Notes: a model not told the origin generated them from the sequence alone. A stretch of 39,018 nt of DNA from Bacillota bacterium (GCA_009787385.1 WRGC01000015.1:1-39018), one strand, 5' to 3'; shown: positions 24,659 to 35,170, numbered from the stretch's first letter. Numbers and translations are program-made.

Positions 24659-26617
24659 ATGATTGATGACAAAAAATCACAAGTAGTAAGCAAAATTGTA
24701 GAGACAGAAAAACAAGTCAATTTAAATGATTCTAATATCACAATTCTTAAAAGTGAAGAGGATATAGTTAAAGATGTGCAACTTGACTTTGAAAAACGCC
24801 GTATGGATAGACGGTATATGGAGTCCAAGTGGAGACTCAACATCAATTTTTGGCTTGGCAATCAACATAGTCAAATTGGAATTAGGGGTGATATTGAAGA
24901 TACTGACAACGATTATTATTGGCAGGAACGAGAGACATACAACCATATTGCCCCTATTATTGAGACTCGTCTTGCTAAATTGGGTAGAGTGCGTCCCAAA
25001 ATGAGTGTACGACCATCTAGTGGCGATGAAGAAGATATTAGAGCAGCCGTTGTAAGTAGCAAAATTTTGGAGTGCGTATATCAAAAAATCAACTTTGATG
25101 AAATTGTTGCCAAGGCTACAGCTTGGAGTGAAGTTACAGGAAGTTCTTTTTATAAGATAAGTTGGGATAGTAATATGGGTAAAAGGGTTGGGGACAAGAT
25201 AAATAGCGAATTATTTGAAGGGGATGTGCGTATTGATAGTTGTTCGCCCTTTGAAATATTTCCAGATACTTTGGCGGTAGACACTATTGCTGACTGCAAC
25301 AGTATAATTCATGCCAAAGCTATGCATATTGATGATATTGAAGAAATATGGGGAAAGAGAATAGAAAAATGCAAAAATACTATTTTGGACTTGGATGTAG
25401 TTAGGTTTGTTGTTCAGAACAATCATGGTTTATCAATGGAGAGAGAAAAAGTGCAGGAAGATTATTGTATAGTTGTGGAGAGATATACTAGACCTAACAA
25501 GCATTTGCCAAATGGAGAATTGGTTATTGTATCAGGTGATGTATTGTTGTATCATGGTGATTTGCCTTATTTTATAGGTAGTGATGGCAAGTTGGAATTG
25601 CCTTTTGTAAAGCAGAATGCTTTGTTTGTTCCTGGGAGTTTTTTTGGATTGAGTGTAATAGAGAGAGCTATACCTATACAACGAGCTTACAATGCTGTCA
25701 AGAATAGAAAACATGAATTTCTTAATAGATTGGCAGTAGGAGTGCTAGCGGTAGAAGATGGTAGTGTAGATATAGACAATCTTACAGAAGAAGGATTGGC
25801 TCCTGGCAAAATTTTGGCTTATAGACAAGGTGGGAGTATACCTAGAATGTTGGATAGTGGACGGTTGCCGCCCGAATTTAATAGCGAAGAGGATAGGCTT
25901 AGAAATGAGTTTATTACTATAAGTGGAGTATCTGAGATAGTGCGAAATAGTGATATCCCAGGGCAAGTGTCTAGCGGGGTTGCTATACAGTTGTTGTTAG
26001 AACAAGATGATACAAGGTTAAGTCTAACGGCACAATCAATCAAACAAGCAATAAGGCAATTAGCACAATTTGTATTGCGTATGTATAGGCAGTTTGCAGT
26101 AGCGGGTAGACTTGATAGGATAGTAGGTGATGATAACGAAGTTGAACTGTTGAGTTGGAAGTCTAGTGATTTGAATAGTGATGATGTCGTGTTTGATACA
26201 GTCAATGAGTTGTCTAATACGCCTGCTGCTAAACAAAACATGTTGTTTGAATTGCTAAAAAATGGACTGTTGTTTGACCAAGAGGGTAAATTGAGTGATA
26301 CTATGAGACACAAAATGTTGGATGCTTTGGGGTATGGTGGATGGGAGAATAGTCAAAGTCTAGATACATTGCATATCAAGAGAGCTACTTTGGAGAATAC
26401 AAATGCTTTAAAACAAAAACTTGAGGTAGAAGAAATAGACCGTCATGACTTGCATATAGATATTCATACGGCACATTTGCTAGGAGGTGCATTGCGTAAA
26501 TCAAAGGATTTTTTGCAAATTAAAAAGATACTGATAGAGCATATTAAAGAGCATAAAAAATTTGCTAAATTAGAAAAACAAGCAATAGCTGTAGAACAAG
26601 AGAGTGTAAGTAGATAA
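24659..26617 (+). CDS. Phage-portal-like protein, solitary
   Basis: About 652 residues resembling the large (P22-type) portal proteins of tailed phages, the ring at the capsid vertex through which DNA passes. Supporting features: an N-terminal region with WRLNINFWLGNQ and ERETYNHIAPIIETRLAKLGRVRPKM, an Asp/Pro core (RIDSCSPFEIFPD), the long helix PIQRAYNAVKNRKHEFLNRL, and the later GVSEIVRNSDIPGQVSSGVAIQLLLEQDD, which matches the portal pattern 'GxxPxxxSGxAIxxLxexd'. A charged, Lys-rich C-terminal helix ends it. GGAG six bases before ATG 24659 sets the start; the upstream frame is not convincing. No terminase, capsid, tail or integrase gene lies nearby, and both sides are chromosomal genes. 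It is either a relic or a domesticated gene. The assignment rests on motifs by eye. Confidence 0.72.
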   Translation: MIDDKKSQVVSKIVETEKQVNLNDSNITILKSEEDIVKDVQLDFEKRRMDRRYMESKWRLNINFWLGNQHSQIGIRGDIEDTDNDYYWQERETYNHIAPIIETRLAKLGRVRPKMSVRPSSGDEEDIRAAVVSSKILECVYQKINFDEIVAKATAWSEVTGSSFYKISWDSNMGKRVGDKINSELFEGDVRIDSCSPFEIFPDTLAVDTIADCNSIIHAKAMHIDDIEEIWGKRIEKCKNTILDLDVVRFVVQNNHGLSMEREKVQEDYCIVVERYTRPNKHLPNGELVIVSGDVLLYHGDLPYFIGSDGKLELPFVKQNALFVPGSFFGLSVIERAIPIQRAYNAVKNRKHEFLNRLAVGVLAVEDGSVDIDNLTEEGLAPGKILAYRQGGSIPRMLDSGRLPPEFNSEEDRLRNEFITISGVSEIVRNSDIPGQVSSGVAIQLLLEQDDTRLSLTAQSIKQAIRQLAQFVLRMYRQFAVAGRLDRIVGDDNEVELLSWKSSDLNSDDVVFDTVNELSNTPAAKQNMLFELLKNGLLFDQEGKLSDTMRHKMLDALGYGGWENSQSLDTLHIKRATLENTNALKQKLEVEEIDRHDLHIDIHTAHLLGGALRKSKDFLQIKKILIEHIKEHKKFAKLEKQAIAVEQESVSR

Positions 26618-26653
26618 TATTTCACAAATAAATATAAGTATATTGATACTAAG

Positions 26654-26839
26654 GAGTGTGCAAATAGATTATATTAAGATGGAAAGAAAGTAACATTAAA
26701 ATAAAACCAACCTTAAAGCGTTCTGGGGTTTGTGGGGGGGGGGATTCGCACCCCCCCCATATTTTTTTGGCGTCAAAAAATAACTCTGGTTTTGTGATTA
26801 TTTCATCTTATTGTCAATATCCGCTACTTATACACGATC
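26654..26839 (+). repeat. Dispersed intergenic repeat, copy 8
   Basis: Left end GAGTGTGCAAATAG; AAAGCGTTCTGGGG, a long G-run, GATTCGCACC apex and long C-run; the segment between the C-run and GGCGTC is shortened, so the first arm of the second hairpin is partly deleted. Right end TTATACACGATC. It lies 37 bp after the portal gene. Confidence 0.84.
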
Positions 26840-27123
26840 TAATACTATTGTAGCAATACAAAAATTGTATTGTTGTTGTGTATTGAAATAATGTGATAGT
26901 GAGCAATATAATCAATATATGAATTGGTGTGTAGTGATGTTTGTTTTTAGTTAAAATATTTATAAATACAATGTAAATTATTAACAAACTATAAATATAT
27001 GTGAATAATTTACAAAAATGCAATTAAGTGATAAAATATATAATGTATGATAGTATACAAATAAAAGTATATTGGCAAATCAATGAATAATCAATAGTAG
27101 CAACAAAGTATATGAATAAAAAT
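26840..27123. other. Gene-free AT-rich spacer between repeat copies 8 and 9
   Basis: I find no coding sequence. CAATACAA/TTGTATTG forms a small hairpin near 26854-26876, and GATAGTATACAAATAAAAG near 27047-27066 resembles another outer end of the dispersed repeat. The rest is low-complexity AT sequence. Confidence 0.6.
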
Positions 27124-27319
27124 GAGTGTACAAATATGGTAATTTATAGTCATTAATATGGGAAGAATTAATACTTAAAGAAAAACAACCAAAAAGCGTT
27201 TGGTGGGGATTCGCAATCTCGCAATAGCTTTTTTGATTCTTTTTTGATGCCAAAAAAGAATAATGTTGGTTTTTTTAATGCTAGTGTCTTATTATTAATA
27301 ACGCTTGTTGTACACTTTC
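27124..27319 (+). repeat. Dispersed intergenic repeat, copy 9
   Basis: It has well-preserved termini, GAGTGTACAAATATGG and TTGTTGTACACTTTC. The G/C hairpin is degenerate (GGTGGGGATTCGCAATC), and the second hairpin keeps its stem but has loop ATGC instead of GCGT. Its right end lies 20 bp before the next start codon, so it sits in the promoter or leader region of that gene. Confidence 0.86.
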
Positions 27320-27338
27320 AATAAATAAGGGTTGATAA

Positions 27339-29216
<1,878 letters not shown>

Positions 29217-29301
29217 ATGTATGAGCAATATTACTTTGTTGCAAATAAATTTATACACAAGTTGTATTTAATATAAACATTTATATTTTTGATAAATTGA
29301 A

Positions 29302-29347
29302 AAACAACAAACTTATTGTATGCAACATGCAATAGGTTTGTTGTTTT
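29302..29347 (+). terminator. Intrinsic terminator after the Listeria-Bacteroides repeat protein
   Basis: A 16-bp stem beginning AACAACAAACTTATTG with one G:U pair, 11-base loop, ending in TTGTTGTTTTATT. Confidence 0.85.
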
Positions 29348-29352
29348 ATTGA

Positions 29353-29540
29353 TAGTATACAAATACAATGAATTAAGATAAAAAACTAAACACATAAATA
29401 AAAACAACCATAAAGTGTTCGGGGGGGGGGCGAATCCCCCCTCCAAATGCTTTTTTGATTCTTTTTTGGCGTCAAAAAAGAATGAATCTTGTTTGTTGAC
29501 TGTTTGTATTCTATTGTTAATAACACTTGTTGTACACTCT
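29353..29540 (+). repeat. Dispersed intergenic repeat, copy 10
   Basis: Left end AGTATACAAATAC, right end TTGTTGTACACTCT. The core is AAAGTGTTC followed by a ten-G run, CGAATCCCCCC apex, ATGCTTTTTTG and the TTCTTTTTTG stem with GCGT loop. TTGTTTTATT occurs immediately outside both ends and could be a target-site duplication. Confidence 0.87.
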
Positions 29541-29686
29541 TGTTTTATTTAGATTTAATTATATAGTGTGTCTGTTTAAACTTGTGATATTTTTATTAAA
29601 ACAATAAGTGTGTACAAAAAATGAATAATAAGAAAATATATATAGCTTACTTTAAAATATTGTATTCCCAAAAATCTCACATGTAT

Positions 29687-29716
29687 TTGCCAACTGTGTT
29701 TTTGTTGTGTTATAAT
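29687..29716 (+). promoter_or_regulatory. Sigma-A type promoter for the Ig-like surface protein
   Basis: TTGCCA (29687-29692), 18-bp spacer, perfect TATAAT (29711-29716), giving a leader of about 125 bases. That leader contains a small TTGTAATACAATTATTGTA inverted repeat near 29788-29808. I see no gene in 29541-29845. Confidence 0.6.
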
Positions 29717-29845
29717 TATACAATGTTCTAATTAGGCATTTAGATTGATTGTGTATTGCATTTATCTTTGTGTCTATGGTTTTGTATAATTGTAATACAA
29801 TTATTGTATGCAAATATACTCAACATAAGAATTTAAGGGAGTATT

Positions 29846-31519
29846 ATGAAAAAGAAGAAACTTAGTACTAGTATGGGTATACTTGGTATTGCGTTGACGA
29901 TGTTGATTGCTTTTGCAATAGCAACAAGTATGCTTGTTGCCAACATAGGTGTAGCGGATTTTGGAAGTGTATCTGCACAGAGAAATGATGTTGCTAGAAG
30001 TGGCAGTATATACTTTGAGAAAAATCTAGATGAAAATATAGAATATAGTATTGGTGATGGAAGTTTGGAAATTAATGTAAGAGCCAATACTCAAGGACTT
30101 GCTCAGGCTCCACTTATAACATATAATTGGTACATCAGTACTACTAGTAATGATATTGATGATAGTGCAGCGTTCAAAACCGCCGCTATGATGGCAAAAA
30201 AAGAGACACTAACTATCAAAAGTGACTCTACTATCAACAACATAGTGCTTTTGGCTAATGAAAGGCAATTTTATGTATATGTTCAAGTTGAGGCAAAAAA
30301 TCAATCTACAACATTGCAAAAAACAAGTAGGGTTGCTACTGTGTATGTGCTAGAAAGTCCAGTATCCAAACCAGTGTTTGAAATTCAACCTGTTGGAGCT
30401 GAGTTGGATATAGATGAAAAATATACTCTAGAAGCACTAGCTACAGGTAATGGTGAAATTTCTTATCAATGGTTTTCTAATACAGTTGAGTCTACTCAAA
30501 ATGCAGTAGCTATTGATGACGCAACCGAAACTTCGCTAGTAGTGGATACAACAGAAAATTCAACTATCTATTATTTTGTACAAGCTACAAATACTCTAGA
30601 ATTTGAAGGTGAAGTTTTGACTAGAAGTTCTTACAGTGAAATAGCACAAATTCATATTGGCGATACTGAGGACTATACGCCTACAATTAATGGAGTTGCT
30701 GTAGATGAAGTATCGGGTTATGACCATATTGTCGTAATTGATAGAATTGTGGATTTTTGGGTAGATGCTGTTGCAAAAGATGGGACAAAAGATAATTTGT
30801 CATATCAATGGATGATGTTGTTGAGCAATGGGACTGATTGGGGAGAGTTGAAGGGACAAGAGCAAGAGCATATGCCTTATCAATTTAAAACAGCTAAAGT
30901 AGAGTATTTTCGTGTAAAAGTAAGTTTTGAAGTTGACCATATTGTGTATACAGCAACAAGTGAGACAATCAAAGTTGATGTTATTGATTCTGAAGACAAT
31001 AAAACTCCAATAATAGTATCACAACCGCAATCACATGACAATGTTGGTATTGGTGAAACAGTTACAATAGAAGTAGTTGCAAAGTTGCCAAATGGTGACA
31101 CAAGTACATTGCAATATCAATGGTATCAAGTTGTATTTGGCAGTCCTGATGGCGACTATATGTTGCAAGATGAGACAAGAGCTAGTCTAAATGTGTCTAG
31201 AGAAGTGGTAGGTGATGAGTACTATTATGTTGTGGTTAGCAATGTGGTAGGTGGAGAAGTTTTTAGCACAACTAGCGAGCAAGCAAAAATAACTGTAGTA
31301 GAAGATGAAGACTTAGATATACCAAATGGCAATGGGCAAAATGGTGATGGTTTGGCGGGTGAGAGTGGCAAGTTTGGCAAATCTAACAGTAGTGATATGT
31401 TGATGTTGATAACAATAAGTGCAGGTATTGTGTTGGTAGGATTTGTTATAGTTGCGGTGGTAGTTGCTAAAAAGAATAAAACAAATAGAAATAAATATAG
31501 AAATATTTATCGTGGTTAA
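29846..31519 (+). CDS. Surface protein with Ig-like domains and C-terminal membrane anchor
   Basis: A 557-residue protein: basic start and hydrophobic signal segment (about 10-34), then about four immunoglobulin-like beta domains near 60-170, 172-270, 278-378 and 388-490, recognisable by the recurring YxWY/YQW pattern (YNWYIS, YQWFSN, YQWMML, YQWYQV) and closing YxVxVxN strands. A Gly/Asn linker, a membrane helix (about 516-540) and a basic KKNKTNRNKYRNIYRG tail follow. GGGAG before ATG sets the start. A role in adhesion or scaffolding is an inference from the architecture; I know no specific homologue. The layout matches the other large surface proteins in this window. Confidence 0.8.
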   Translation: MKKKKLSTSMGILGIALTMLIAFAIATSMLVANIGVADFGSVSAQRNDVARSGSIYFEKNLDENIEYSIGDGSLEINVRANTQGLAQAPLITYNWYISTTSNDIDDSAAFKTAAMMAKKETLTIKSDSTINNIVLLANERQFYVYVQVEAKNQSTTLQKTSRVATVYVLESPVSKPVFEIQPVGAELDIDEKYTLEALATGNGEISYQWFSNTVESTQNAVAIDDATETSLVVDTTENSTIYYFVQATNTLEFEGEVLTRSSYSEIAQIHIGDTEDYTPTINGVAVDEVSGYDHIVVIDRIVDFWVDAVAKDGTKDNLSYQWMMLLSNGTDWGELKGQEQEHMPYQFKTAKVEYFRVKVSFEVDHIVYTATSETIKVDVIDSEDNKTPIIVSQPQSHDNVGIGETVTIEVVAKLPNGDTSTLQYQWYQVVFGSPDGDYMLQDETRASLNVSREVVGDEYYYVVVSNVVGGEVFSTTSEQAKITVVEDEDLDIPNGNGQNGDGLAGESGKFGKSNSSDMLMLITISAGIVLVGFVIVAVVVAKKNKTNRNKYRNIYRG

Positions 31520-31751
31520 GATATAGAGTTGTGTAGATATCTAGTTTGTATTTATAATTGTATATTGGAATAATGGTATTGTATTATTTCAATATTAGAC
31601 AAATTTTGGCTTAGTGTTATGCAATTTGGTGTTGGTACAAATATTGTGTGAGTCAATGCAATCATTCACAAAGTATCTTGTATCAGTCACAGTTCGTGTT
31701 GTTGCAAATCCATGTAGCACACATTCTATAAAAGCATATGAGCAATATATG
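31520..31751 (+). other. Non-coding interval before a strong terminator; possible small RNA
   Basis: This stretch has no convincing gene; a 61-codon frame at 31614-31799 runs through the terminator hairpin and is unlikely to be real. A weak promoter-like TTAGAC (31595-31600), 17 bp, TATGCA (31618-31623) precedes about 130 bp of higher-complexity sequence that ends in the terminator at 31752. It is either a long 3' untranslated region of the Ig-like gene or a small RNA. Confidence 0.3.
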
Positions 31752-31790
31752 ATAGAGCAAGGCATTTTTGTCTTGCTCTATTTCTTTTGT
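31752..31790 (+). terminator. Intrinsic terminator
   Basis: A perfect 10-bp stem ATAGAGCAAG / CTTGCTCTAT with a 10-base loop, followed by a T-rich run, 230 bp after the Ig-like gene. Confidence 0.8.
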
Positions 31791-31945
31791 TGTTTGTGAT
31801 ATTGTAAAGTATACAATTAGATACATCAATCCAAAAAAATGAAATAAATATATAATCTAAATGCTTTGTATAATGAGTATATCAACTTTTAAGATTTTAT
31901 ATTCATGTAGGATTTGTTTGTTGCAATAAACTTTAATTTGGTTGA

Positions 31946-32137
31946 GAGTGTACAACTATATTATTAACAATAAGAAACAAGCAATCAACAACAGCAACCT
32001 TGTTCTTTTGGGGTGTCAAAAAAGAACCAAAAAAGCATTTGTGTGGTTGCGAAAACCCCAATCTCCCGAACGCTTTAAGATTGATTTTATTTAACTACTA
32101 CTTCTTTTTATCTTCATGCACTTTATTTGTAACTCCT
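31946..32137 (-). repeat. Dispersed intergenic repeat, copy 11
   Basis: Inverted copy. On the minus strand: GGAGTTACAAATAAAGTGC, AATCTTAAAGCGTTCGGGAG, TTTTCGCAACC apex, AATGCTTTTTTGGTTC, a second hairpin with loop GACACC, and terminus TTGTACACTCTC. ATTTGGTT occurs just outside both ends. The flanks 31791-31945 and 32138-32325 hold no gene; AAAGTATACAATTAG near 31807 resembles a further outer end. Confidence 0.83.
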
Positions 32138-32325
32138 ATTTGGTTATTGAATTTGATTAACTATAAGTATACATATTGTGTCGCAAATTTTGTTGCTAAA
32201 AACATTTTACAATAATTTGAAATTAATTTTTTGTCAAATATACTATGTATTTCCAATAATAAAATATTAATAAAATGCCTTTTTTTTGGAACTAAAAAAG
32301 TTGATATTGTTACCTATAAATTAAT

Positions 32326-32354
32326 TGACTATCAATATTTTATATGCTAATATG
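32326..32354 (+). promoter_or_regulatory. Sigma-A type promoter for the first four-helix membrane gene
   Basis: TTGACT (32326-32331), 17-bp spacer, TAATAT (32349-32354), about 70 bp before the start codon. Confidence 0.6.
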
Positions 32355-32422
32355 GTATATATACAAGAATTGTTTGTATACAATTATGGGGTTGTATTAT
32401 CGTTTTATATTGGAGTGATATT

Positions 32423-33535
32423 ATGTACAACAATTTTAGACAGAACAATCAATCGCAATATGCCTATGACAGTCGTGATGGTTATGATAGGCTTCCCAAC
32501 ACACAGTATAGTGACAATGCTAGGCGTGGCAGTTTGGTTGATGACAATAGATTGCCTAGGATTTCTTGTAAGGGATTTGAATTGTTCCTTTTGATGACAA
32601 TTGTGCTAGTTATGGGTTTTAGTATATTGTCAATTTGGTTGCCGATATTGCCTTTTAGTGAGACTAGATTGTATGATTTGATTGATGAGTTTTTTAAGTC
32701 AGGTGCAGATTTTGGGAAGTTGTTTGACAATACTATGACTATTGGAATAGCTTTGTATGGAATTGCATGTTTAAGTTTGCTTGTGGTATTTGTGTCTTGG
32801 TTCGTTAGAATATCGGTACTACTTGCATACAAACCAAGGAACAATGGCAAGCCTGCACCTATGTTTTCTTTGATTTTGATTATTGCTTTAGCAGTGTATG
32901 CAATTGTACTATTGAGTTATTTTTTTTGTATTAAGAGTTATTTTGAAGATTTTTGGAGTAATAATCCAAATTTTGATGCAGAGTTTGGACTTGGTACTGG
33001 ACTTATATTTGTTTTGGTATTATCAATTTCAGCTATTGTAATAATGTTGGCAGGGATTGTGGTAAGGATTGTACAAACGAGTGGTGCTATTGTTGTTGAT
33101 GGTTATGTTGAGAATAATGGTAGAGATATGCGTAAAGCGTTGCAAGTAAGACAACCTATGGCAGAACCATCATATAATTTGCCATCAGTCCATAGAAATG
33201 AGCAAGCTTATAATAAAAGAAATGAATATTCAACTCCCACACAATCGTATGATAATTATGCATATAGTGATATAATGGGCAATAATTATATTCAAGATGA
33301 CTATGCTCCTTTACAAGACTATTACCAATATGATTACACATATCCCAATTATGCGTATATGCAAGAAAGACATGATGGCAACTATTATCCAATAGATAAT
33401 AGATATTCTCAAATTCAACCTGATTTTAGGCAGGTTGCAACGAGTAGAGCCATAAGGCAACAATTGCCAACATCTAGAGTAGAGCCTGAATATGATTATG
33501 GTTATGGATACAATCCAAGGTATAGAAGGGGTTGA
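32423..33535 (+). CDS. Four-helix membrane protein with Tyr/Asn-rich tail, paralogue A
   Basis: A 370-residue protein of no family I recognise. A polar Asn/Arg-rich N terminus (1-50) precedes four hydrophobic helices near 52-76, 108-135, 148-178 and 192-220. EFGLGTG sits before helix 4. The last 140 residues are polar, with many Tyr, Asn, Gln and Arg (ending GYNPRYRRG). The gene at 33963-35087 is a clear paralogue with the same helix spacing and the same EFGLGTG motif. Both termini are probably cytoplasmic. GGAG precedes ATG 32423. The small gene at 33541 follows, with its ribosome binding site inside this gene's last codons, suggesting a small operon. Confidence 0.75.
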   Translation: MYNNFRQNNQSQYAYDSRDGYDRLPNTQYSDNARRGSLVDDNRLPRISCKGFELFLLMTIVLVMGFSILSIWLPILPFSETRLYDLIDEFFKSGADFGKLFDNTMTIGIALYGIACLSLLVVFVSWFVRISVLLAYKPRNNGKPAPMFSLILIIALAVYAIVLLSYFFCIKSYFEDFWSNNPNFDAEFGLGTGLIFVLVLSISAIVIMLAGIVVRIVQTSGAIVVDGYVENNGRDMRKALQVRQPMAEPSYNLPSVHRNEQAYNKRNEYSTPTQSYDNYAYSDIMGNNYIQDDYAPLQDYYQYDYTYPNYAYMQERHDGNYYPIDNRYSQIQPDFRQVATSRAIRQQLPTSRVEPEYDYGYGYNPRYRRG

Positions 33536-33540
33536 TATAT

Positions 33541-33873
33541 ATGACAAATAGAGCATTAAAAATCACTGGCATTTTTTCTGGAATGTTGTGGATTTTAATT
33601 CTTGGTGGTGTTAACTTTGGTGTTTTGGGTTGGGTTGGTGGTATCATTTTAGATATAATAATTATTTGTATTTGGGCTACAAAAACAAGTGAACTATCAC
33701 CAAAGACTGTGGCTATAAAACAAAAACAATATGTAATCAATCCTTTAGATACTAGTATTTTGGTTGTGTTGACTGGTGGGATTCCAATGATTGTTAATCC
33801 TAAATCCATTGTGGAAGTTGACGAAATAGTAGAAGATAATAGGTTGTTTATAATTGAATGGCTCAGGGCATAA
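33541..33873 (+). CDS. Small membrane protein between the two paralogues
   Basis: About 110 residues, unrecognised. Two hydrophobic hairpin helices rich in Gly (about 8-27 and 30-45), a short basic loop, then a mixed segment with a weaker hydrophobic stretch (about 72-88) and an acidic end. AGGGG at 33525-33530 lies inside the last codons of the upstream gene, so translation is likely coupled. ATG 33541 fits that site better than the TTG at 33532. Confidence 0.65.
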   Translation: MTNRALKITGIFSGMLWILILGGVNFGVLGWVGGIILDIIIICIWATKTSELSPKTVAIKQKQYVINPLDTSILVVLTGGIPMIVNPKSIVEVDEIVEDNRLFIIEWLRA

Positions 33874-33962
33874 GCATACAACTACTAGTATATAGATTTT
33901 GTGTACTAAAACAAAAATGATACTTTGGCAAGAAATGATTACAAGGAGAATAGACAAATAAT

Positions 33963-35087
33963 ATGAAAAATAACAATCGTCCGTATTATCAACCAAATGA
34001 TAGATATGTACCTATGCCTCAAGAAAATAATGGAGGAAGGCGAATAAGACCATTGCAATTAGACTCCATGCAAGGGTATTCTCAAAATAATTTGGAATAC
34101 AAAAATGAGAGTGGTGCAAATACTAAAATTGCCCATACACTATTTGAACTTCTTGTGTTGATAGCAGCGATATTGGTTGCTGCAACAACTATAATAACTG
34201 TTGCTTTGCCGTTGGTGTCATTAAATGCTGAGGGAATAAGTAGTAGTGATTATACCTTGATAGGTGGTATAAATTCGTTCTTTAGCAATTTTGATTTTGG
34301 TTTCTTTTTTTATAGTGCTGATGGTGCAGCAATATTAATGTTTGGGCTAGCTGTAGTGTGTTTGTTGATTGCAACTATCATGGTGTTTGTAAGAGTAATA
34401 ACGCTATTTACCTATGTCCCCAAAGAAAATAGCAATAAAGCTCCAACATTTTCTACAACCATTATTGTTTCAATGATTGTTTATGCATTGCTTGTATTGG
34501 GCTTTTATCTTTGTATCAATAGTTATTTGACACAAATCTTGACTGAGGATGAGGGGATAGAGTTTGGATTGGGAACGGGCATTATTGTTTATATATCTTT
34601 AAGTATTGTTGCAATTGTATTGGCAGTTTTAGGTATTGTTGTAAAGCACTTGCAAAGAAAAGCTTTTGACATAGATTTGGACTCTAGTAGTAATTTGAAT
34701 GAAAGAGTTGACAATAGTCGTACATTTTCAGGTCGCTTTTACAGGACACAACTTGGGCTAAATCCAAGAATGAGTGAAAATAACTACAATCCACAATATC
34801 CAGAATATGCTCCACGAAATGAGAGGAATGTCCCTCAAGGATATATTCAACGAAGTGAGAGATATATACCTCAAGGATATGCTCCACGAGATGAGAGAAA
34901 TATACCTCAAAGCAATTCCCCACGGTACTACTCTAGTTCAAACGCAAATAGGTATAATAGACAATCTTATGTCCCAAATGGTGTTGAAAGACTTGCTACG
35001 AGAAATCGTAACAATGGGTATGGCGTAGAGCAAGATAGTGTACAGTCACAAAATTATGTATCTAGAGACAACGAAAGGTATCATTAG
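33963..35087 (+). CDS. Four-helix membrane protein with repeat-bearing tail, paralogue B
   Basis: A 374-residue paralogue of the protein at 32423-33535: polar N terminus, four helices near 60-84, 115-143, 158-185 and 198-225, EFGLGTG before helix 4, then a 140-residue polar tail. The tail holds three consecutive 12-residue units of pattern xYAPRxERxxPQ (residues 281-316) and ends in Ser/Asn/Arg/Tyr-rich sequence. No enzyme motif is visible. AGGAG at 33944-33948 is unusually far (14 bases) from ATG, so initiation may be weak. A shared terminator with the opposing helicase gene follows. Confidence 0.75.
   Translation: MKNNNRPYYQPNDRYVPMPQENNGGRRIRPLQLDSMQGYSQNNLEYKNESGANTKIAHTLFELLVLIAAILVAATTIITVALPLVSLNAEGISSSDYTLIGGINSFFSNFDFGFFFYSADGAAILMFGLAVVCLLIATIMVFVRVITLFTYVPKENSNKAPTFSTTIIVSMIVYALLVLGFYLCINSYLTQILTEDEGIEFGLGTGIIVYISLSIVAIVLAVLGIVVKHLQRKAFDIDLDSSSNLNERVDNSRTFSGRFYRTQLGLNPRMSENNYNPQYPEYAPRNERNVPQGYIQRSERYIPQGYAPRDERNIPQSNSPRYYSSSNANRYNRQSYVPNGVERLATRNRNNGYGVEQDSVQSQNYVSRDNERYH
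34803..34910 (+). repeat. Three 36-bp tandem coding repeats
   Basis: Units 34803-34838, 34839-34874 and 34875-34910 encode EYAPRNERNVPQ, GYIQRSERYIPQ and GYAPRDERNIPQ in the tail of paralogue B. The middle unit is the most diverged. Confidence 0.88.
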
Positions 35088-35122
35088 AATAAATAATCAT
35101 AGGATTAAATATAGCAACAAAC

Positions 35123-35170
35123 AAAGGACTAATTTCACCAATTTATTGGATTGTGAGTTAGTCCTTTTTT
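35123..35170. terminator. Bidirectional terminator between paralogue B and the helicase
   Basis: A stem AAAGGACTAA / TTAGTCCTTT with a 25-base loop and T-run; the helicase stop codon is part of the stem. Confidence 0.8.

Noticed and set aside
24164-26617. A prophage integrated at tRNA-Thr
   Set aside because: Only the portal-like gene is phage-like. No integrase, attachment-site duplication of the tRNA 3' end, or other structural gene is visible.
31614-31799. A 61-codon frame after the Ig-like surface gene
   Set aside because: It lacks a ribosome binding site, has no recognisable features and reads through the terminator hairpin at 31752-31781.
32325-32594. An 89-codon plus-strand frame overlapping the start of the four-helix membrane gene
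   Set aside because: Its start coincides with the -35 box of the promoter and it overlaps a better-supported gene with a clear GGAG site.
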